Assembly: GCF_000764305.2 (NCBI RefSeq)
Contig: NW_025946592.1
Coordinates: 1-64,000 of the forward strand
Source of the DNA: Hyalella azteca
Lineage: Eukaryota > Arthropoda > Malacostraca > Amphipoda > Hyalellidae
Direction: 5' to 3'
DNA length: 64,000 bases
The position numbers and the translations under genes were made by a program. Below are positions 38,201 through 47,700 of this stretch, one piece after another. Below the pieces are notes generated by a model that was not told where the DNA came from, searched no databases, and saw only the letters and a list, made by a program, of their open reading frames with translations. Position 1 is the stretch's first letter. Each line of letters starts with the position of its first letter.

Positions 38201-41200
38201 TGTGCATGCGTCAGACAAACGCCACACGGTTTGAAGAAGTCGTTACGGTGAATCCATTTGAGCTGAAGAAAAATTGAATGATTTTTTACTAATATTCAAT
38301 ATGGAAGTAATGTCTGTTTAACGAGCTCCATATGCGGATGGTCATCGCCATACGTATCGGCTATCGTTTCCGTAGTAAAACCGTTGAATTACCGCACTGA
38401 TCATTACCATGTCATTTACCAGCCTTAACCTGGTGCCGTGCACACTTTTATTGAATTGCTTGTTGCCCGCCATGTTGCTGCATTACGTTATACAAGCTGC
38501 ATCATGTGCTGCTGCCTCGTGTACAGCTGCATCATGTACAGCTACGTCATGTGCAGCTACGTCATGTGCAGCTGCCTCATGTGCAGCTGCCTCATTTGCA
38601 GCTGCCTCATGTGAAGCTGCCTCATTTGCAGCTGCCTCATGTACAGCTGCCTCATGTGCAGCTGCCTCATGTGCAGCTGCCTCATGTGCAGCTGCCTCAT
38701 GTGCAGCTGCCTCATGTACAACTGCGTCATGTGCACTTTGACGTGTCGACACGTCAAGGCGCAGCGTGCGAAGTTCCACGGACGCCTGACACGTCATTAA
38801 AGTTGGTGTGGTCACCGCGATGTCCGGGCATATTGAGTACCTACCTTAGTGTTTGTTGTGGAGACTTCCTCCTAGGCTGAGGGTTTATTGTCCTCCTTGG
38901 CTGGGGGTTTATTGTCCTCCTTGGCTGGGGGCTTATTGTCCTCCTTGGCTGAGGGTTTATTGTCCTCCTTGGCTGAAAGCTGCTTGTCCTCCTTGGCTGA
39001 GGACTTCTTGTCCTCCATGGACAGTGGCACAGCGCTTCTTGACATCCTGGAAACAGTGGTCCTTGCCTGATTTCTGGGGACTTTTTACATGCCTGATAAT
39101 AGGCTGGAGTCCCGCTTGGCAGGATCATGTCGTTTCAAGTCTCTTGAGCAAGGATTCAGAGGCATCTTTGCTCATGACTTGGCATCCTTGACGACAGATT
39201 TCTTGTGCTTCGTGCTTCTTTGTAGGTACTGCATTTCCTTGCATTCAAGGCACTTAATTTCTTCCAAGGCAACATTGGCATAAATCCTTAGCATTTACAG
39301 CATACTTGGCAGGACCAATCTTAAACCTGCCCCCTTCTTTCTGCGAGGGGAGGCTCCTCCCCTCCTGCCCCCCCACTCCCCTCGCTAACTAATGGGAATT
39401 TCCCGACGCAGTCTGGGGAAATTCGCGTCATTTTTTGGTCCGCCATTCTTACATTGGTTTAGTAATCATACCGACCTTCGTTGTATGCCTCCAAATTTAG
39501 ATTATACGTGCATGCCAAGCCGTACCGCTATGAAAAGATTGGCTTGAAAATTTGTAGAGTCCAATAACAGGCGTACATTTTGCTAGCATACGCTAAAACT
39601 AGCATAAATGACTATTTCGACTCGAATATGCATTAAGAGCATATAGCTTTACGGAACTGGTGCGCAAGTTAGTCCTCCCAAAAGCAAAACATTGCTCGCA
39701 TGAGTAACTCTTGAAATGTGTTTTCCTCTTGGTTCAACGTAGACAAATTTGTAGGTTGACGTTATTTTCTATAACTATCGGACCAAAAAATTCAGGCAGC
39801 CACGACACGTTTTTCCGGCGATGTTTTCAGACCATTTCGAGACTTGGCTTCGTTAATTTCATAGGAATCCTGGGTTGATGCTGATTAAGATGCACAAGTG
39901 TGCTCCGTAGATCACGAAGCCTCTCTGTACTCCGTCGTGCAGCTTGTATGATCTTTTTTAATGCATTATTCGATGGCAAATCAATAACAAAGGCTAACTT
40001 GACGGGTAATCCGAGAAAAAATTAACGGCGTCTGGACAAAAACTTTAGGAATTCCCTTCTTTAGGCGCTTGAGCTCCAATGGGGCTTTTGTCTCTGCTTT
40101 ACTGCCTAAAAAATCCTCTCCATCGACTGGAGTTTAATTGAATTGCCTAGAATTCTCAACAATGGAAGCACGTACGAAACGTCTTCGTTTGGGCGCAGGC
40201 TCGGGAGCAGCTGGTGTTTCATAGCACGAAAAGTTTACATTCGTGCGAATATCTCAACCGTGGATTATTCATCAAGCATGAATGTAATTAGGGGATTCAA
40301 GTGCACAGTAATATGATTAGTGGGTGTTGATGGTGAGGATGAAGTGAGCGGTGCTTTTGGAGGGGCTTGGTGCAGCGCTTAATTTCCTGCCTTATAATTC
40401 AATTAATGGAGCTCGAGGAGAGAGGCTCGTAAATTTGAATTAGGACACTTTTTATGGGAGCGCCGGAGGGGTGCGTAAACTTTGCCTTCACGGAGTGGCG
40501 GTTAGACCCTCCGCTGCCAGGGCTGGAGGGATCCGTAAACTTTTCTTTTGCGGAGTGGCAGCTGGCTAAAGAAGTGCTTCAGAATTTTTGTTAAAGGAGT
40601 GCCAGTTAGACCCTCCATTGAATGAGCTAGAGAGTTGCTTGAGAACAGCTAGAATACCTTCAACGCCTTATAACATTTTACACCCTCTTTGTTAAAAAAT
40701 TAATCTAAACGAAGAACATTGTGCGAGATGTGTGTTTGAAAGCTAAGATAAAAACCAAGCCAACATACTGCTCCGTGTGGTCGTAATGAAGTATTTCAAA
40801 CGCTGCTTTGCCGACTGTAAGGTGAATGCAATGCAAAATCAGCCGCCTCCCGCGCTACCTACTGTTATAGGCGTGCAATATGCAGTGTCCACTTGCCTAC
40901 AGGAAATGGATTCGAGACCCTTGCGTTCGTGTGACGACCTGGGTACTGAGTTTAACGTTTGTTGGGTCGTCGGGGTACTGAACTTTGAACTCTTGTGGTC
41001 TGACTTCGCGAGGTCGCCGGGTATTTTTTTCTATAAAGGACTACGTGAGTAACCAAAAAAATTGAATTGACTGGTCTTACTTGCGTAAAATCAAGTATCC
41101 ACGATAAATTTTATTTACGCCTACTACTATTCACCCTCTTTAAGCTCTTGTTAAAAGCACTGCTGTCATTACGATCAATCAGTTAGGCTCTTATTCATCA

Positions 41201-44200
41201 TCTGAACGGAGTTCTGGACTTTAATGTAGCTGAGAAACGCGAGTTCGTGAGTAGTGTAGTAAGCCGCTATTGATTGTCGCTGAGGCAGTGGGGGTGTGGC
41301 GACTGATGGACGTTATTGTCACGTCGTCAGCGCCGAAGTCTCTCATTTGCGACCCTCGGTGTGTTTAATCTGGACTTTGTGCTGCACGCTCTCCTGCTTT
41401 GCTTTGAGCTATGGGCTGCAGACACGCCATCTCTCGCGCACGCACTTGTTGCTTCTACTACAATGCACTGTCCATTCAATTCATGACAATTAAAGGTCAA
41501 TGCAATTAAAACTATTAAGATGGTAGGTTTCCGATCAATTATGATTAATAGGAGCTTTATTAAGAGAGGTGTTATAAATGTGTTTAAGCCGCAAAGCCCT
41601 GACCGTTCCACGCCACACTCGTGAAAACTTTCACGTGCTTGGGAATGTTCTTGCGTCGAACCATGCCTGTGTGTTGCGTTTGATTGAGATGGGCACTAGT
41701 TTTTATTCCTGATAAGTTAGAACTTAGTGAGTTCCATTTGAAAACACGTTTTGTGCATTCTTTTGTGCGGGGGTAAAAGGCATGATAGGTTCCAAAATAT
41801 AAATGGTAAGTATTTTTGTCATACTAAAGGCCCGTTTACACTAGTGGCAACGACATGCGCTTTGAGTCGTTTGCTGCAGTGCCTCACCGCGCACAACCGT
41901 TTACACTACTTTTGTACTCGGTAGTTTGAGACTGCGCGCTTTGAACACCAGTTGCCACCTAGACGTCAATGAGGATGGATGTAACCGAATTTGAGCTGTG
42001 GGCCATTGTTCTCGGGTGTGCTGTGGTCCGTCATTCTTCGCACTATGCTAGTTGTAAACGAGAATTTAGCATAGGCATCATAATTAGAGAAGTAGCACAT
42101 TCAAAATGATACAGTTTATAAAAAAATAGTCTATTCTTAAATAAAAAGTTCTAATATTCGTACCGATATCATATCATCCTTTGAAATCGCTAAACGGTAA
42201 TGCATAAATTTTCAGGAGTTGCTAAAATCACATAAACTAAACACGTCATGTAGAAATAACTTACATCATTTGCATTTCGATTTTTGTACTCCTTTGAACG
42301 AACACTCCATATGCATTCATTTCCTCTATTAAGATCAATTAGGCGTTAGTCGACATTTGGTGTGCCGGACCAGCGTACTCAATCAACCTTACTACTACTA
42401 GACCACAGACAGCTATCTACTAACTAAGAATTTAAAAGCAAAGAATAGTCCGCAAAAATTCATATCTTTATAGAAAACGTTTCGGAGACCAGCTTCATAG
42501 TCAGTTCGTAGAATCTAGAATCCCAAATCAGAAGTCCAAATGTCACAAATTAATACATTGAAACCATAGAACGAATTGAATTTCTTTAATTAATTAATTT
42601 AGATTTTTAATTTGATTTAAATTTTTAATTCAATTTAAATTCTTAGTTAATTTGCGATTTAAGCATACAATTGATATCAATTCTTTAATAGCTATCTGCT
42701 AAGCGCCGCGCTTGTGTTGCATGAGGCATGGCCCCTGTCAATCGCTAGCTCGTCAATCGGTCAAGAAGCGCATGCAGAGGCTGCAAAGCGCCTCTGCATG
42801 CGCTTTGAGGCACTTGATTCTCGTGTATTGCCCCTAGTGTGAACGGGCCTTTAGAGATGTTATAGTTACGTGATCTTAACTAATTTGAATTTGGTTTTCC
42901 GCAGCCGAGATCTGGACGACAGACTTGCATTTGTTTGTCCCTCACGATGACCGCATTGCAGTCCTAGCGACGCTTCAGCCTCCCACTCCCTCCCATGTGA
43001 CCACCTTATTGCCGCACATGAACCCCATAGTGTCGGAGAGTAACGTGTACTTCAGGAAAGGAACGCGGCAGCAAGGTTCCTCATATCTCCCGCACGACGA
43101 ACGACTCCCACATTCAGCGTCACTTTTGCGGACACCTGAGAACTTTCATAGCGTCAGGAATCCGGTGAAGGAAGCTGCGTCTTCTTACGTCGGTGGACCT
43201 ATGCTCGACTTCCTCCGCAGTCAAAATGATCGAAACTCGCCGACGTCTTCATCGAACTCCTTGTCGCGAGTGTCGAGCATCGGTGAGCTGCCGGTAGGCG
43301 CTACAATCCCTCTCGCGAACTTGGAGTCGAGCGGTCCCGGTTCTTCTGCGAAGTATAAAGACCGCGAGGACTCGTCTAACTCTATTGCCGAACCAGCAGC
43401 CCGGGGTAAACCGATTGATTACATATCAAATCATGACGCGGGGTCTGAAGGTCCTGCTGTGAATGGTCCTCTGTTACTGTGGCGCGGGCTGATTTGGAGA
43501 CCCGTTTCTCCGGAGTTCCTTAATTTCGTCCTCGCGTTGCTGTTCTACGCTATCAGGTAAATAAGAATTAAAAGTAATGGTCAGAACTTAAGCATAATCT
43601 TTAATCTTGTTACAAACAAAGTAATTTGAGAATGAATTTTTTATTTTTATGTATAAATAACTAAGATTCCATATTCATTACGTACGCAACTGTCGTTGCA
43701 AAAAATACTTCGTGGTTCTCTGGATGAATATTTAGTAACACACTCGCATCTTCTGAATACCGTCATCAATTACGTGTTTTGACCAGCATATTTCACTTCA
43801 TATTGCCTCCCGGAACCGATATTTTCTGTCCACTAAATTGTCGAAGTTCATCCATATGCGACTGCAAAACTGACAAAAGCTAAATTTTACCTCCGGTTAT
43901 TCCACGCCCTGATAGCAACGCTGTCCCCTCAGGTACCCGTCGGTGTTCTGGAGCAGCAACAAGGCGTTCAGTTTGCTGTTCTCGCTGCAGATGGCGGCCA
44001 CAGGCCTGCACTGCGTGCTGCTCTCCTGCGCCTTCTCCATCCTTTATAAGGCAAGCACTTGTCACGAGTGCTGTGTTTTCTATTATTTTCCGCTGGCAAT
44101 GGCAAATACGGGAAAATTTTGAAATGATATTGTTTAGTCGTATAGATTCATATGCTTGCCGTCTATAAAGTATTGTTTGTGACGTTTATAATGACTTGCA

Positions 44201-44648
44201 TAATTGCTCGTCGCGTTGAAGCTTGCCTTGCACCACAATGAAATGATAGTTCTCCACTCAAGCAGTTACATGATTGAGACATAAGAAACCAGGTGTTCAT
44301 TCATTTCCGGTTATTAAATTTCGTAGATGATCACTGTCAGGCAAGCAGGATCAGCACTTCAGCAGGTTCTTTCTATTTGAACTCATTGCATTTACTACCA
44401 TGCATGTAACCTCGCTTACTTTATATTTAATACCGATTAACCTATTGAAACCTTCATCGTCACACAGTTTTTCATGATTCAAGCGAATATTCCACTACTC
44501 ATATTAAGATTTTCGTCACAAAGTTTTAACATATTTAAATATATTCATAATTTGAATGTATTTATAATATGCGTGGCATCATGATCCCAACACGTTGCTT
44601 TTAACTATACCATGTTGGTGAAGCGCTAGTAAACATTTGGCCACTAAG

Positions 44649-44713
<65 letters not shown>

Positions 44714-47700
44714 CCATGTTGACTGACAGTTGCACATGATGGGCGGTGTGCTGGAGCTGCACGGTACGGATGACTTGTTGCTTAGTCTGCCCGTCACTGT
44801 CGTGCTCTTTGTGCTCACGATGTTCGTGCTCGTGCTGTCGTGTGCTGCCGTCTACGCTCACGGCTACCACAAATTCGTGCAGTTCGTGTGCCGCAGTCGT
44901 CAGAAGTACCACATCTCCGTGAGTGCCACGTTTATTGTGACGTTGTTGCATTTCATATCGTAAACTACAACAATTTCAACTATTCTGGGTGTGGCATTTG
45001 GAGTTACTGATGATTGTATCGTTAATTTTTTTCAGTTCCATTTATCGTAAAATACAAAATTTTAATTTTTTCTGCAATTCGTGGCTTAAATAATTTTAAC
45101 ATGAATGGAAAATGACCAAAAATGACCGATGCTTGTGCTGTGCGCCCCACAGTATCAGGAGGAGCCCGCGCCCATTGGCCCGTACACGGGACACATCGCG
45201 GGCCTGACGGTGCTGGTGCTGCAGTGCGTCACCTGCGGGCCTCTCATATGGGACATGTCCCGGGTCTACCGAGGGTCGCTGGACTACATCACCCTCATCA
45301 CCGTCATCTCCACCATCGCACACATCTTCGCATGGATCGCTCTCTGGCTTATATTCACCGTCAAGGTAAGTTCAAGATTTATGTCCAGACTTGAAATATC
45401 ATTGATTATATCGTCTGAGTTTAAATATTCTGAGTTCAACACCTATCAGTTTACCACTTTTAAATTTGAAAGCGTCCTTTAAACCCTCTACCGTCGTATG
45501 TCACTCACTGGGAACATAACTTTCAAGTTGAATTACATGAAAACTATTGAGTGTTGCAACCTGAGGACGTTTGTACGCAACAGAGAACATTTTAAAGTTG
45601 TCGTACGTGGCGGCAATTTATACGTAAACTATTGAGTGTAGCAACCTGAGGACGTTTGTACGCAACAGAGAACATTTTAAAGTTGTCGTACGTGGCGGCA
45701 ACCATCAGTGCAAGTCATTTGGCGCTCACTAGAACGTATCCTTCTTGGGAAGTAGGCTTGTGTGACAATATTGCTCCAGTTACTCATGTCAGGCGGTAGA
45801 GGGTTAACTACTAATACAAAGCTACTAACCTTTTCCCTGACGCCCCAGAACAAGTGGGTGTTCAAGCTGCGCGTGACAGTGGCGCGGGCGTGCGTGTCAT
45901 CGTCGCGGTCCATCAAGCTCGTCAACGACGTGGAGCTGCTGCAGGCGAAGCCTCGTGACGAGCGACACGGTGACGCCGAGGCGCCCCTGCTCGTCGTGGG
46001 TCGTGGTCGCGCCTTCGTCGTCCCGCAGGGCGACCACAAGAGGAGTATCATGAGCGTCGTGCATCAGGTTAGACGTGTGCACATGTGTCGGATGTGTTGT
46101 GTCGTGCATCAGGTTAGACGCGCGCACATGCGTCGGATGTGTTGTGTCGTGCATCAGGTTAAACGTGTGCACATGCGTCGGATGTGTTGTGTTATGCATC
46201 AGGTTAGACGCGCGCACATGTGTCGGATGTGTTGTGTTATGCACGCCTTGCGTTTACATCATGTATTGCTAGCAATTCATTAACTAGAATTTTTCTTCCG
46301 AGAACTACTGATCAAAGTAAAATATAACTGTGCAAACTGTGCAGGATTCCTAGAGGAATCTAGTACAAACATTCATAATAAAAGTAAATAATGAGTTAAT
46401 AACAATTAGACTGTGCAATATAATGTGTTAATTATTGTATATGTCAAATAATACATATATTATTAATATATTTCATAATTATATAATAATATAATAAAAT
46501 AATGTGTCATGCCTCAGTCGCAGAGCGCGCAGGCTGCCGGCGACAGCAACATATATTGGCACCGCCCCGACCCCCCCACCCTCAGCCCCCGCCCCACACG
46601 AACACCTGCTGCTGGGGGGTACGTTTATTAATTATCTTATATAAATTGTTTTCGTTACACCAGCTCAATAGGTAATCTGTAATTGTTTCGACGAATTATT
46701 TCTTGTTGTTCAAGTCTTAGGCACCACTTGCAATTAACTCCCCATGAAGCGTCTGAAAGTTTATTTCTTTCGAACCGCGAATGAGTTTAATAATTAAGAA
46801 GTTTAGCTTAAGTGTAAGAATTAGTTAGCTAATATCATCGCACTCGCATGCTTTTGCTTAACACGCACTAAATCTCGTATAGAAAGTTAATTAAATGCTG
46901 GTTGTAAACTCCGTGTACTTTTTCCAATTCAATATCTTTCGTAAATTCGAAAATCGAAAAAAAAATTCTTGCAAATTGATATATTAAGAATGAAACCCTA
47001 TTGTCACCTATTAATAAAGGAACGCTTACATCAAAGTGGAGCGTATTTGATCTTAAGTGTTGAAAGTATATATAATTTACCCTGTAACACCGATCATCGA
47101 CTGTATGACAGTGAAAAGCCTTTAATTGAAACCAAAGTGTGAATTATAAAAATTTAAATTCTATGATATCGGTTTCTTAGCATAGAGTTAGAAATTCAAC
47201 AATAGTGAACCTTTGCTCAGTTTGCTGTATTGTTTGCTTTGCACTGGATTGTATGGACCTGTCATTGTTTTGTATGGACCTGCCACTATTGTATTGACCT
47301 GCCCCTGTGTTGTATGGACCTGCCACTATTGTGTGGACCTGCCATTGTATTGTATGGACCTGTCATTGCATTGTATAGACCTGCCACTGCATTGTATTGA
47401 CCTCTCATTGTATTGCATTGACCTGGTAATATATGTATTGTTCATTATGGTATCGTGCAGCAGCGGCAGCAACCCTCGCAAGCAGCAGGCTGGGTCGCCC
47501 CTAAGCGAGTCAGAGGACGACGCCGGGGACTACGCGCTGCTGCTGGAGGAGGGCGGCATCAAGTCGGGGGGCGCCGGCCCCACCAAGCAGACCCGCCGTC
47601 TGTCCAGGGGGCCCTCCGACGCCCGATACGTCGACCGCAAGCAGGTAACCCTGGGCATCAACGCCACGCCATGTTGAGCGGGTAATTGCGGGTAACTTCA

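Noticed and set aside
38409..38880. Cys/Ala- and His/Gln-rich repeat proteins on both strands, and a possible tincar missing exon (LLNCLLPAMLL)
   Set aside because: A 15-bp minisatellite explains the repeats. The hydrophobic run has neither the conserved tincar residues nor suitable splice phases.
46068..46283. Cys-rich protein tail continuing past the tincar exon
   Set aside because: The frame is open only because the 45-bp repeat keeps it so; the first donor and the downstream phase 0 exon fit normal splicing. It is kept as a possible splice variant only.
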